Of a stretch of DNA of 64,000 nt, positions 25,457-33,266 are shown in pieces. A model generated the notes under the pieces. It saw only the letters and a list, made by a program, of their open reading frames with translations. It had not been told where the DNA came from and searched no databases. This DNA is from Bdellovibrio sp. UBA4095. GTDB taxonomy: Bacteria > Bdellovibrionota > Bdellovibrionia > Bdellovibrionales > Bdellovibrionaceae. Each line of letters opens with the position of its first letter. The first letter of the stretch is position 1. The position numbers were made by a program, and so were the translations under genes. The stretch spans positions 124,001 through 188,000 of the forward strand of contig DFXZ01000003.1 of the NCBI GenBank assembly GCA_002381805.1. Reading direction: 5' to 3'.

Positions 25457-26926
25457 CTATTTAACCTGAAAAACGAAACCAGCACCTGCATTCGAAACAA
25501 CATTGTCACCGCTCTCATCGTAATCCTGTCCGCGTGCGCCGACTAGGACGGTGTCACCGGCAACTGATACGGAGCTACCGAAAACATCGGCAGCTCTGCG
25601 GCCATTTGTGCCTTCACCGACAAGTTTAGCAGTTCTTCTCCAGACACCGCGAGTACGTTTATAAACGAACACGGCTCCCGCACCTGCTAAGGCGTTGGCA
25701 CCCTCTTTATCATAACCGTGATTGAATGAGGAAATAGCAATTGTGTCCCCGCTAATTGCGACGCGCGCTCCAAACATATCGCTGGCCACTCGACCATTTA
25801 TTCCGGTACTCGTGAGTTTTTGTTTTAATTCCCAAACGGAACCCTTTTTTTCGTAAACATATGCGGCACCAGCATTAGTAATTGATGCCGTCCCCTGATA
25901 ATCATAGTCCTGAAGCTGAGCACCAATGACGACTGTATTGCCACTTATACCGACCCAAGATCCAAAGTTGTCGGAAGCAACTCTGCCATTTGTTCCGCTT
26001 CCGACGAGCTTTTGCTGCTCTGTCCAGACACCACCTGACCTTGTCAGAATGTAAGCTGCTCCAGAACTTGCAACACTGTTCGCACCATTTTCATCTAAAC
26101 TGTGATTGTAAGAGCCAACTACTAAAGTATCGCCCTCAAGCGCAACGTTATCCCCGAAACGCGACTCTGATGTGCGGCCGCCTCCGGTCGTAGCAATCAA
26201 CTTTTGCTGCAAAGACCACGAGGCGCCAGAGCCTGTGTAGATATTCACTGCCCCTGCGGCATTTACATAATTGGCCCCGGCAAGATCATGATCCTGATAC
26301 CAAACACCGACTGCAATAGTATTTCCGCTGATAGCCACGGAATGACCGAAGTTATCATCTTGTCTTCTATGATTAGTGCCTACTGCTCCTACGAGCTTTT
26401 TTTGAAAACTCCAAACTCCGGCACTTCGCGTATAAACATAAGCAGCACCTGCATTTAACAGATAATTGCCGCCAGCCTCATCGTAGTCTTCAAACTCCGA
26501 TCCGACGACAATAGTATCTCCACTGATACTGACCGATATCCCAAACTCATCTTCAGCGGTCCGAACAGGGTCTACTAATTTCTGCTGAAAAACCCACACT
26601 CCACCGGACTTCACATAAACGTAGGCAGCTCCTGATTTTAATAAATAATTGCTACCGGTTTCATCATAACTATCCAGTCGAGCACCGATCACCATAGTAC
26701 TGCCATCTTCAGAAATATCACTACTCCAGCCCATGGCCGCATCGGTCGTACGCGTTGATGGAACGACCTTGGAGTTGAGCTCCCAGGTTTGATTGCCGCG
26801 ATTATTCTGCACACGAGTGCCGACGAAACTATGACTTGGGATTGCTAAGCTGCTTAGAAAAACAGATAAAAGAAGTGTTAACTTCAGATGGCTTTTCAGT
26901 TTGAAAACGACCCGATAAAAGTTCAT
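25457..26926 (-). CDS. secreted seven-bladed FG-GAP beta-propeller
   Basis: 489 residues with a signal peptide (to about 33, ending SHSF). Seven repeats of about 62 residues follow, each with FG-x-SVAISGDTIVVG, a YDE-x-G-x-N turn and GAAYVY-x-x-SGGVW-x-x-QQKLV. The seventh repeat stops after GAGFVF, and its missing last strand is supplied by the segment WELNSKVV right after the signal peptide, so the ring closes by N/C-terminal velcro. The calcium-binding DxDxDG of integrin-type repeats is absent. Probably a binding protein in the periplasm or at the surface. Convergent with rpsD, 22 bases apart. Confidence 0.85.
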   Translation of the reverse strand: MNFYRVVFKLKSHLKLTLLLSVFLSSLAIPSHSFVGTRVQNNRGNQTWELNSKVVPSTRTTDAAMGWSSDISEDGSTMVIGARLDSYDETGSNYLLKSGAAYVYVKSGGVWVFQQKLVDPVRTAEDEFGISVSISGDTIVVGSEFEDYDEAGGNYLLNAGAAYVYTRSAGVWSFQKKLVGAVGTNHRRQDDNFGHSVAISGNTIAVGVWYQDHDLAGANYVNAAGAVNIYTGSGASWSLQQKLIATTGGGRTSESRFGDNVALEGDTLVVGSYNHSLDENGANSVASSGAAYILTRSGGVWTEQQKLVGSGTNGRVASDNFGSWVGISGNTVVIGAQLQDYDYQGTASITNAGAAYVYEKKGSVWELKQKLTSTGINGRVASDMFGARVAISGDTIAISSFNHGYDKEGANALAGAGAVFVYKRTRGVWRRTAKLVGEGTNGRRAADVFGSSVSVAGDTVLVGARGQDYDESGDNVVSNAGAGFVFQVK

Positions 26927-27060
26927 ATCTAAATGTTAACATACAGAGCTTTAAGAACCAAATTGCAGAAGCCTCATGAATCACACTTTAGGCTAAGCGA
27001 GAGGACCCCTCGGTGAGCTGAAGCTGCACTCTTTTGACTCAGAATTCTCAGAATGAGACG

Positions 27061-27999
27061 TCACGGATTCGTGTCTGGACCAAAGGGAAGAATCCCTTGG
27101 CGAAGATGTTCTACCAAATAAGGTTGAATCTGCGGAATAGCTTCCCTGAAGAAAACCAACTCAAAGTTCAACCCAAAAGTTGTCTGCGCAAAATGAGGCA
27201 TTCCGAACAAGCTGTTGTGTTCTTTCACCTCATAACTGTTCACTTCGAGAATCTTCTCGCTGTAAAGTTTTAGTAGGACATCCTTTGGCAGTTTTACTAT
27301 GTAAGGCGACTCTCCAAAAAATTCATAAAACTTATAAGCGAAATGCACTTTGTGATTGAACCCTGCACTGCCCAAAGACTCATTTCTTCCTTCGAGCCAC
27401 AGTGTTCTTTCTGTTTCATTCATAGTACGAGACAATTGAACCTCTTGTGGAAGACTTTGTAAAACAAGCTCACCAACGTCAAAGTTCAGTCGGCCACGCT
27501 CCGACTCCGCAAAACCTCGGTATTTCATCTGCTTAACTTGTCTGAACTTAAAGCTATCTGCCAACAAGCTGACTTTCCCATCACTTTGCATCCGAAATTC
27601 CATATCAACCCAGTTGCCTCGTTTCAATTGCACTCGGTATAGCGCAAGTGGCGTTGTCTTTAGCAAAGCCTCTGGAGTTACCACCACATTAAGAGTTCCT
27701 GATGTCAGATCTTCCTTCACTTTAAAGGGACGATAGATTCCCATGAGCCGGTCACGCTCTACCTTGGGCAGATGACCAAAGGTAGACCATTTTTCGAACA
27801 ACAAAGCATTCAAATTGGCTTTTAATAACTCCGTCCCGTGATCTTGCAGAATTTGTGGGTCAGGCGAAGGATTGCTGCGGTTATCATTGGCGATCTGCAG
27901 AACCAGCTCCACATCGGAAAATAAAACCGTCCCGCACTTCTCTTGAGAAAAGGCCGTGCTTGAAAAGATAAACATGAGTGCAGCAAAACAAATCCGCAT
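27061..27999 (-). CDS. secreted protein of unknown function, 312 residues
   Basis: ATG 27999 is preferred over the GTG two codons upstream. A signal peptide (MRICFAALMFIFSSTAFS) leads into a mature protein starting near QEKCG. The mature part is mixed alpha/beta without repeats or recognisable catalytic motifs. It lies downstream of the tRNA-Pro gene and upstream of the propeller gene, same strand, with no close spacing to either. No family recognised. Confidence 0.6.
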   Translation of the reverse strand: MRICFAALMFIFSSTAFSQEKCGTVLFSDVELVLQIANDNRSNPSPDPQILQDHGTELLKANLNALLFEKWSTFGHLPKVERDRLMGIYRPFKVKEDLTSGTLNVVVTPEALLKTTPLALYRVQLKRGNWVDMEFRMQSDGKVSLLADSFKFRQVKQMKYRGFAESERGRLNFDVGELVLQSLPQEVQLSRTMNETERTLWLEGRNESLGSAGFNHKVHFAYKFYEFFGESPYIVKLPKDVLLKLYSEKILEVNSYEVKEHNSLFGMPHFAQTTFGLNFELVFFREAIPQIQPYLVEHLRQGILPFGPDTNP

Positions 28000-28174
28000 A
28001 GCCACGATCTATTGCAATCCCAAGGCCCATAAAAGGGCGCTGTATTGCTTTATCGATGAGCTTAGCAATCATAGCTGTCAAAGACTTGAACAGCGCGCTC
28101 GAACCACGGCAGTTTAGATTTGCCCAAAGGGACTATCCAAGTGGCATATGATTTGTATCGGGGAAAATTTAAGA

Positions 28175-28251
28175 TGGTCTGCGCGACTGGATTTGAACCA
28201 GCGACCTCTTGCACCCCAAGCAAGTGCTCTACCAAGCTGAGCCACGCGCAG
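28175..28251 (-). tRNA. tRNA-Pro (anticodon GGG), CCA encoded
   Basis: Reads as a complete cloverleaf on the minus strand. The acceptor arms CTGCGCG (28245-28251) and CGCGCAG (28179-28185) pair fully. The D arm is GCTC...GAGC, the anticodon stem CTTGC/GCAAG encloses loop TTGGGGT with anticodon GGG at 28215-28217, and the T loop is TTCAAAT. The discriminator is A at 28178, and CCA is encoded at 28175-28177. Confidence 0.95.
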
Positions 28252-28427
28252 ATTTTGGTTATCTATATGTAATTACTACTATAATAGATAAGATAATCAA
28301 GTATTTTTGCGCGAACCATCTGCTTATAATTTACGCACATACTCGCAAGGGGCTCGTTTGTAATCCCGCAGGATAGCAACTCGACAGGACTCGCTATGGT
28401 ACCCCGAAATTCCTGATCCCTTTGCTA

Positions 28428-28457
28428 AACAGCCTCTCCTGGTAAGGAGAGGCTGTT
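28428..28457 (-). terminator. strong hairpin terminator after the DUF2892 gene
   Basis: AACAGCCTCTCCT and AGGAGAGGCTGTT form a perfect 13-base stem with a GGTA loop (plus strand). On the minus strand it lies 12 bases beyond the DUF2892 stop and is followed by TTTAGC. Confidence 0.8.
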
Positions 28458-28468
28458 ATCTAGGATAA

Positions 28469-28666
28469 CTATTTTTTCTCGCCCAGACGGCAAGTATTGA
28501 TTCCGAACATTGCGTAGGGAGGACACCATCCCAGCAATCCGGTCATCAAAGGTATGATTCCGAGTAGAAACCACAAATTCGCTGGTCCGACGAAGGCCAT
28601 ACTGACCAATGCAAGTCCAACCACTATGCGAATCACTCGTTCGACTGAATGAATATTCTTTTTCAC
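28469..28666 (-). CDS. DUF2892 small inner-membrane protein
   Basis: 65 residues with two membrane helices (about 10-28 and 30-46). The motif GWCPPYAMFGINTC is the hallmark of DUF2892, found as stand-alone proteins and as the C-terminal membrane part of YgaP-type rhodaneses. Two conserved cysteines lie in that motif. It follows the ArsR-family gene by 19 bases, so they form one operon, consistent with sulfur or persulfide stress control. Confidence 0.88.
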   Translation of the reverse strand: MKKNIHSVERVIRIVVGLALVSMAFVGPANLWFLLGIIPLMTGLLGWCPPYAMFGINTCRLGEKK

Positions 28667-28685
28667 TTTTTGCTCCTTTTCCGTT

Positions 28686-29033
28686 TTATCGGCAAAAAAT
28701 ATTTTGAATCACCGCTATCAATTGAATCAATCTTTGGTCTGCAATCGCGTAATACTGATACTTTCCCTGCCGCTCACTTTTAAGCAAATTCTCTGCCTTC
28801 ATTCGCCCTAAAAACTGAGAAAGCTGAGACTGAGAAATATCACATAATCCACCCAGTTCAGACACCGACTTCGGCCCCTGAGTCAAATACCCCAAGATCA
28901 TAAGACGCTGCGGATGCGATAGAGACCTCAGCAAATCACTCACTTCCTGGCAAGACTTTTCCATTTTTGAAATAGATACCCGCCGGGGGTGGATGGCTTT
29001 ACTGTTTTTAGCAACTAACTTTTCGTTTGACAT
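28686..29033 (-). CDS. ArsR-family repressor, YgaV/BigR-like
   Basis: 115-residue winged-helix repressor. The HTH runs LRSLSHPQRLMILGYL to SVSELGGLCDISQSQLSQFLGRM, the wing is RQGKYQYYAIAD, and the tail ends IFCR. In YgaV and BigR one sensing Cys lies in the LSHPxRLxILC segment and the other near the C-terminus. Here the first position is Gly (ILGYL), the C-terminal Cys is kept, and a Cys appears instead in the recognition region (GGLC). With the DUF2892 partner and the divergent thioredoxin gene, a role in sulfur or redox sensing is likely. Confidence 0.85.
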   Translation of the reverse strand: MSNEKLVAKNSKAIHPRRVSISKMEKSCQEVSDLLRSLSHPQRLMILGYLTQGPKSVSELGGLCDISQSQLSQFLGRMKAENLLKSERQGKYQYYAIADQRLIQLIAVIQNIFCR

Positions 29034-29058
29034 ATTATTATTTTATAATATGATAATA
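29033..29058. promoter_or_regulatory. 26-bp AT-rich palindrome, likely ArsR-family operator
   Basis: Half-sites TATTATTATTTTA and TAATATGATAATA match as inverted repeats at 11 of 13 positions. It starts at the repressor's own start codon and lies 19 bases before the thioredoxin start, in a 44-base divergent gap. It is well placed for autoregulation and joint control of both operons. Confidence 0.65.
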
Positions 29059-29077
29059 CGTATAGCAAGGAGATTTT

Positions 29078-29437
29078 ATGGAAATTCTTAACCAAGAATC
29101 GTTCAAGGAAAAGATTTTTAACTTCGAGCAGAATAAGGAATGGAAGTTTAAGGGTCCTCGACCGGCGATAGTGGATTTTTACGCTGATTGGTGTGGCCCC
29201 TGCAGAGCTCTCTCCCCGGTCCTTGAAGAACTCTCCGCAGACTATGCCGGAGTCGTCGATATCTACAAGGTCAATACCGAAACCACTCCTGAACTTGCAG
29301 CCCTATTTGGTGTCCGCGGCATACCAGCACTTCTATTTATACCAATGGATGGTGAGCCCGCCATGGCGGCAGGTTTCGCCCCCAAAGAAAACTTACAAAA
29401 AGCCATTCAAGAAATTTTTGGCATTGCTCCGGCTTAA
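29078..29437 (+). CDS. thioredoxin
   Basis: 119-residue cytoplasmic thioredoxin with the redox pair Cys39-Cys42 in DWCGPCRAL and the cis-proline loop GIPALLF. About 25 extra residues at the N-terminus precede the core strand, slightly longer than E. coli TrxA. AAGGAG lies 7 bases before the ATG. It is followed 18 bases later by an OsmC-family gene and diverges from the ArsR-family repressor, so it is probably induced by the same signal. Confidence 0.93.
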   Translation: MEILNQESFKEKIFNFEQNKEWKFKGPRPAIVDFYADWCGPCRALSPVLEELSADYAGVVDIYKVNTETTPELAALFGVRGIPALLFIPMDGEPAMAAGFAPKENLQKAIQEIFGIAPA

Positions 29438-29455
29438 TTGCGGAAAGGAACACCG

Positions 29456-29899
29456 ATGAAAACCATTATTAAATGGAACGAAAAAATGAACTTCAGCGCG
29501 CAGTCTGACGCCAACACCATCTTAATGGATGCAAAATCCCCGTTAGGAGATGGCAAGGCCATGACACCAAAAGAGCTTTTAGGGGCCGGCCTCGGCGGCT
29601 GCACAGCTATGGATGTCGTCGCTCTTCTGAAGAAGCATAAGCAGGACTACCAATCCATGCAAGTTGACGTCGACATCAGCGCCTCGTCCGGTGGTCATCC
29701 GGTCGTTTTCACTGAAGCAAAGGTCACTTTTAATGTCACGGGCAACGTCGACCCCTCTATTCTTTTAGAGTCCGTCAAACTTTCACAAACGAAATTTTGC
29801 GGTGTCAGCGCTATGCTGTCGAAGGCGTTTCCGATTCAGTACAATGTCATCCTGAACAATGAAAACATTGGCTCGGGCCAAGCGGATTTTAGCTCCTAA
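29456..29899 (+). CDS. OsmC/Ohr-family peroxidase-like protein
   Basis: 147 residues from ATG 29456, chosen for its GGAAAGGA ribosome site. The two conserved cysteines of the OsmC fold are Cys49 (GGCTAMDVV) and Cys115 (KFCGVSAM). OsmC-type proteins reduce organic or fatty-acid hydroperoxides using thiols; the YhfA-like subgroup, which this resembles, is less well defined. Co-transcription with thioredoxin fits supply of reducing power. Confidence 0.88.
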   Translation: MKTIIKWNEKMNFSAQSDANTILMDAKSPLGDGKAMTPKELLGAGLGGCTAMDVVALLKKHKQDYQSMQVDVDISASSGGHPVVFTEAKVTFNVTGNVDPSILLESVKLSQTKFCGVSAMLSKAFPIQYNVILNNENIGSGQADFSS

Positions 29900-29995
29900 A
29901 AAATACATTTCAAACTAAGCTTTGAACCCATTCAGTCCAAGGCTTAGCCAATTTCTATTTCGCAGATATCGCTTTGAAATAACGCTTCAATGCCG

Positions 29996-30481
29996 TTATT
30001 TTAGTCGTCTCGGGTCAGCCTGAACTGGGACGCCCGTGCCGCTCCAAATTTGAGTTTGGTAAGTGCCGTCTTTAATTTTTTTAGAGGTTAGCTCAACATC
30101 AATCAGAGCATTAAAGCCACCCTGAGCTGCAAGAAAAGCCAGCCGCAGCAGGGTCTCATCACGATCCGCGCAGTTTTGAACTGTCAATGGCTGATCCTTG
30201 CGCTTTATAAGCCGAGTTTCTTTACTTTGTGTCGTAAAAAACACCGGAAAGTTCCTGGCTCGTTCCATAGCTTCATCATATTGGAGCATTGCTGGGGCTA
30301 CCTTATCTTCGTAACAACGATGACAATAAACCTGATGCGAAAGCTCTTCCGGAACCTTACCCATGAACGAAAAATAATCCGCCTCTACAAAGCTAGCACA
30401 CTTTTTACAGACCGGATCTTTACAACATCCGCACTCAAGAGTCGCGGTAGGCTTTAAACATGAACCACAAGATTTTTCCAT
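29996..30481 (-). CDS. zinc-finger protein with YbjQ-like C-terminal domain
   Basis: 161 residues from ATG 30481. The N-terminal 55 residues hold eight or nine Cys: CGSCLKPTATLECGCC, CKKC and CHRC, which suggests two zinc knuckles. The C-terminal 80 residues contain AAQGGFNALIDVELTSKKIK and end in GTGVPV, resembling the YbjQ/DUF74 fold (GANAVIG-type motif). The combination is not one I know by name. It follows the MOSC gene on the same strand with 33 bases between, so they may be co-transcribed. Confidence 0.6.
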   Translation of the reverse strand: MEKSCGSCLKPTATLECGCCKDPVCKKCASFVEADYFSFMGKVPEELSHQVYCHRCYEDKVAPAMLQYDEAMERARNFPVFFTTQSKETRLIKRKDQPLTVQNCADRDETLLRLAFLAAQGGFNALIDVELTSKKIKDGTYQTQIWSGTGVPVQADPRRLK

Positions 30482-30514
30482 AACGACCAACGTAGCATGC
30501 CTACAAAAAACAAT

Positions 30515-31309
30515 CTACTCGAGAACTTCTAATACATCGCTCTCTCGAATGGTCCCGACGTTTTCGGGAATCCAGAGTGCTCCAAAGGTGGGTCCAGCCT
30601 CGGTTTTGGGGCGATAGCTCTGCAAAGTTTTCAAAGGCTCGGCCCCGGTCAGTTGCCCTATCGATTGATCGATATTCAGAACCACACAACGTGCACAAGG
30701 TTTAGGTTGCGAGAATATCACTTCACCCAAACGGATCCTTTTCCACAGATCCTCTTCGTAAGCAGCATTCCCTGCAAAAATCACATTCGCACGAAAGCGA
30801 TCTCGAGGAACTTCCTGACCCAGGCGAGAGCTTAGATCCTCAATACTTTTTGTGTTAATCAAATGCAGAGGCCGCCCATCAGCAAAACGAACTTCTGGCT
30901 TCCAATCCTGAGAAAGCGAGCGCACACGTCGTTGCGAAAAAGGTGCATAACGAACTAAGCGGCAATTCATACCAAGATATTGCGAGAGAGCTTGAGAATA
31001 GAGATCTGGCTCAAGGGCAGCCTCGACATTATCATTCCATATCTGCACTTTAACAGGTCGCTTAAAAGAACTGTTAGTGCTTATCTTGAAAAACGTTTTT
31101 TGAAATCCAATGGTCAAGGATGACTCCTCAAAGAAGACCTCGACAGATGCCAATCTCGGTAGTTTTCTTTGAGAGAGAAATCTCCCCTCCTGATCAACAA
31201 GCATCCACTGGCGATCACCGACTGGCCCTTCCTGGGTGATGACGAGCTTATTTAGTTTTTGCGAGCGAGCGGACTTAAGAGGATAGATGTTAAGTTCTTC
31301 AATTTTCAT
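30515..31309 (-). CDS. MOSC-domain protein, YcbX-like
   Basis: 264 residues with the N-terminal MOSC beta-barrel (LNIYPLKSARSQKLNKL, GDRQWMLVD) and the C-terminal MOSC domain carrying the conserved CARCVVLNID, whose Cys is proposed to bind molybdenum cofactor sulfur. Family members such as YcbX and mARC reduce N-hydroxylated compounds. The usual C-terminal ferredoxin domain of YcbX (total about 370 residues) is absent here, as in the shorter members. Confidence 0.88.
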   Translation of the reverse strand: MKIEELNIYPLKSARSQKLNKLVITQEGPVGDRQWMLVDQEGRFLSQRKLPRLASVEVFFEESSLTIGFQKTFFKISTNSSFKRPVKVQIWNDNVEAALEPDLYSQALSQYLGMNCRLVRYAPFSQRRVRSLSQDWKPEVRFADGRPLHLINTKSIEDLSSRLGQEVPRDRFRANVIFAGNAAYEEDLWKRIRLGEVIFSQPKPCARCVVLNIDQSIGQLTGAEPLKTLQSYRPKTEAGPTFGALWIPENVGTIRESDVLEVLE

Positions 31310-31508
31310 AACCTATGCTTTGACTTTCTCTGACGAATTGCAAGTGTTAACGAGGAATGTCGCCGGGCTTGCTTGCTACATTATCAAGCAAGCTGAACGG
31401 ATCTGCAGCGGTGTTTGTCTACAAATAGATCAATTCTTCGAAGGCAGAAGAGAACCTGAGGGTTTATCATCGAACAAGAAAGATATATCCATCACAAAGG
31501 AGATCTAT

Positions 31509-31928
31509 ATGCAAATTCGGGAAATCATGCACCAGGGAGCCAATGTCATTAACTGTAATCTAAGTATTCAGGAAGCGGCAAAGATGATGAAAGAAAAAGA
31601 TATCGGCGCCCTACCTGTCGAGAGAGATGACAAAATGGTGGGAATGATCACAGACCGTGACATCACAATTCGTGTGGTCGCTAGCGGCAAGAGCCCCAAA
31701 GATACGAAGATCCATGAATGCATGACGGAAGGGATCAGCTGGTGCTTCGACGATGATGATATTGAAGACGTCAGCAAAAAGATGCGAGAACGAAAGCAAC
31801 GTCGAATCCCTGTTGTGAACCGAGACAAGCGATTGGTAGGCATGGTCAGCCTTGCCGAGCTTGCTGGAAAAACGAAAGACCCCAAGCTGAGCCATGAAAT
31901 TTTAAGCAGCGTCGCTCAATCCCATTAA
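31509..31928 (+). CDS. tandem CBS-domain protein
   Basis: 139 residues from ATG 31509 with AAAGGAG 6 bases upstream. Two CBS motifs form one Bateman module: VINCNLSIQEAAKMMKEKDI with GMITDRDI, and ISWCFDDDDIEDVSKKM with GMVSLAELA. No other domain is attached. Stand-alone CBS pairs bind adenine nucleotides and often act in stress or energy sensing. The partner is unknown. A hairpin terminator follows. Confidence 0.9.
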   Translation: MQIREIMHQGANVINCNLSIQEAAKMMKEKDIGALPVERDDKMVGMITDRDITIRVVASGKSPKDTKIHECMTEGISWCFDDDDIEDVSKKMRERKQRRIPVVNRDKRLVGMVSLAELAGKTKDPKLSHEILSSVAQSH

Positions 31929-31933
31929 AATGT

Positions 31934-31960
31934 GGGGAGACTTCAGTCTCCCCTTCTCTT
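31934..31960 (+). terminator. hairpin terminator after the CBS gene
   Basis: GGGGAGACT and AGTCTCCCC pair perfectly around a 2-base loop, followed by TTCTCTT. Confidence 0.8.
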
Positions 31961-32068
31961 AGATTAATCCTGTGCAACAACTAAACATCGGTCGAGATTT
32001 TTACGGCACGATCACTTGCTTTCATCTATAAACAGTTTATAGTGTATTCATGAAAACGAAGGATCTGT

Positions 32069-32368
32069 GTGAAACATTTTTTTAATTGTCCTAAGGAAAA
32101 AATCTCGTGCTTTAGTGGAGCAATGCTCCTCACCAGCGTTGTCCTTTTTCTTTATTTCCTAGCCGCCGCATATTTCATGATTGCTGTTCCAAGTGAAGAC
32201 AGCCCACTCATTCCGTGCGCCTACTTTCCACACACTTCGTGCTCTGATTTAGCGATGTCTATGACCTGGGGCTCACTTACAATCGGGGTCATCACGCTGA
32301 TCATCTCATTGTTGACCAACCCCAGTCCCTACAAGAATTCAAAACCTAATGGCATGGAACAGTCTTAA
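32069..32368 (+). CDS. small membrane protein of unknown function
   Basis: 99 residues from a GTG at 32069, with AAGGAT 5 bases upstream. Two hydrophobic helices (about 18-40 and 66-84) enclose a loop with two cysteines (PCAYFPHTSC), probably periplasmic and disulfide-bonded. It converges on the solute-binding protein gene. The start is uncertain. Confidence 0.5.
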   Translation: MKHFFNCPKEKISCFSGAMLLTSVVLFLYFLAAAYFMIAVPSEDSPLIPCAYFPHTSCSDLAMSMTWGSLTIGVITLIISLLTNPSPYKNSKPNGMEQS

Positions 32369-32371
32369 GAT

Positions 32372-33115
32372 TTACGGCGAGTACTGAACTCCGTATTTTT
32401 TAAAAATAGTACGTAGCTTTCCGGTCTTTTGCAGCTGTTCAATTGCTGAATTCAGATCTTTCAATGTGACTTTACTTTTTGGACCGAGCGAACATTCCAC
32501 AGGATACTTCTGAATTTTAAGTCGCTCTCGTCCTGATTCAATTTTTGGATTCTTCGTTTTAAAATAGTCGATATATAATTCGTCCGTCACAATATACAGA
32601 ATTCTGCCGGCCAATAACTTTTTTAGATTCAGTTCCTCTGTAGGGCCATCCTCGCGAATCAAAATCTTCTTGTCAAAATAGCGAGTCAATCGCGGGTAAA
32701 TATACTGCAGCATCGTGCCGACCCTCTGACCTTTGAGATCCTCTATATTCTTTGGAAGGGGCTTCTTGCCAAGCAAAACTTCGCTCTTTGAAAACAGCGG
32801 CTGCGACCACTGCAGAGCTTTTTCTTGCGTCGCCCAAACCCTACTGGTGTAACAGAGGATATCCAAATCCCCTTTCAGCAGAAAGGGCTCCAACCGATAT
32901 CGTGTCAGAACTTCGGACTTAATGGACACACCCAGGATTTCAGCAAGTGCTTGCATATAGTCAGGAACGATACCTCTTAGATTTGCGAGATCCTCATCAA
33001 ACACCAATGGCGGAGCCAATCCAGCGGGAATTCCGGCGATAACGGGTTCAGATACCTTTATTGCAAAAGAGGAGATCGGAAAAAGAACCAGCTGGAGGAG
33101 GAGGAAATACTTCAT
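32372..33115 (-). CDS. periplasmic solute-binding protein (SBP_bac_3-like)
   Basis: 247 residues from ATG 33115, where a signal peptide (MKYFLLLQLVLFPISSFA) begins. The mature part shows the bacterial extracellular solute-binding family 3 fold: an early LRGIVPDYMQALAEILG segment and a late LNSAIEQLQKTGKLRTIFKKYG tail. No permease or ATPase is nearby, so it may be a sensor-like or orphan amino-acid-type binding protein. No ligand can be named. Confidence 0.8.
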   Translation of the reverse strand: MKYFLLLQLVLFPISSFAIKVSEPVIAGIPAGLAPPLVFDEDLANLRGIVPDYMQALAEILGVSIKSEVLTRYRLEPFLLKGDLDILCYTSRVWATQEKALQWSQPLFSKSEVLLGKKPLPKNIEDLKGQRVGTMLQYIYPRLTRYFDKKILIREDGPTEELNLKKLLAGRILYIVTDELYIDYFKTKNPKIESGRERLKIQKYPVECSLGPKSKVTLKDLNSAIEQLQKTGKLRTIFKKYGVQYSP

Positions 33116-33164
33116 TTCCCTACCATGCCGCAAAAGCTCTCACATTTCAAAGGTCTGAGGATAT

Positions 33165-33191
33165 TTTTCTAGACCCCCTGGGTCTAGAAAA
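33165..33191. repeat. perfect 12-base hairpin between genes
   Basis: TTTTCTAGACCC (33165-33176) and GGGTCTAGAAAA (33180-33191) enclose a 3-base loop. It lies downstream of the RND gene and upstream of the solute-binding gene. Plus-strand T-run begins a few bases later at about 33195. It may be a terminator, or an operator-like palindrome. Confidence 0.5.
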
Positions 33192-33266
33192 CCGTTTTTT
33201 GATCACTCTGCAATAGGTTGTTAAGAATGCTTTAAATTTCCAACCAACTCGATCGACTTGTCATCG

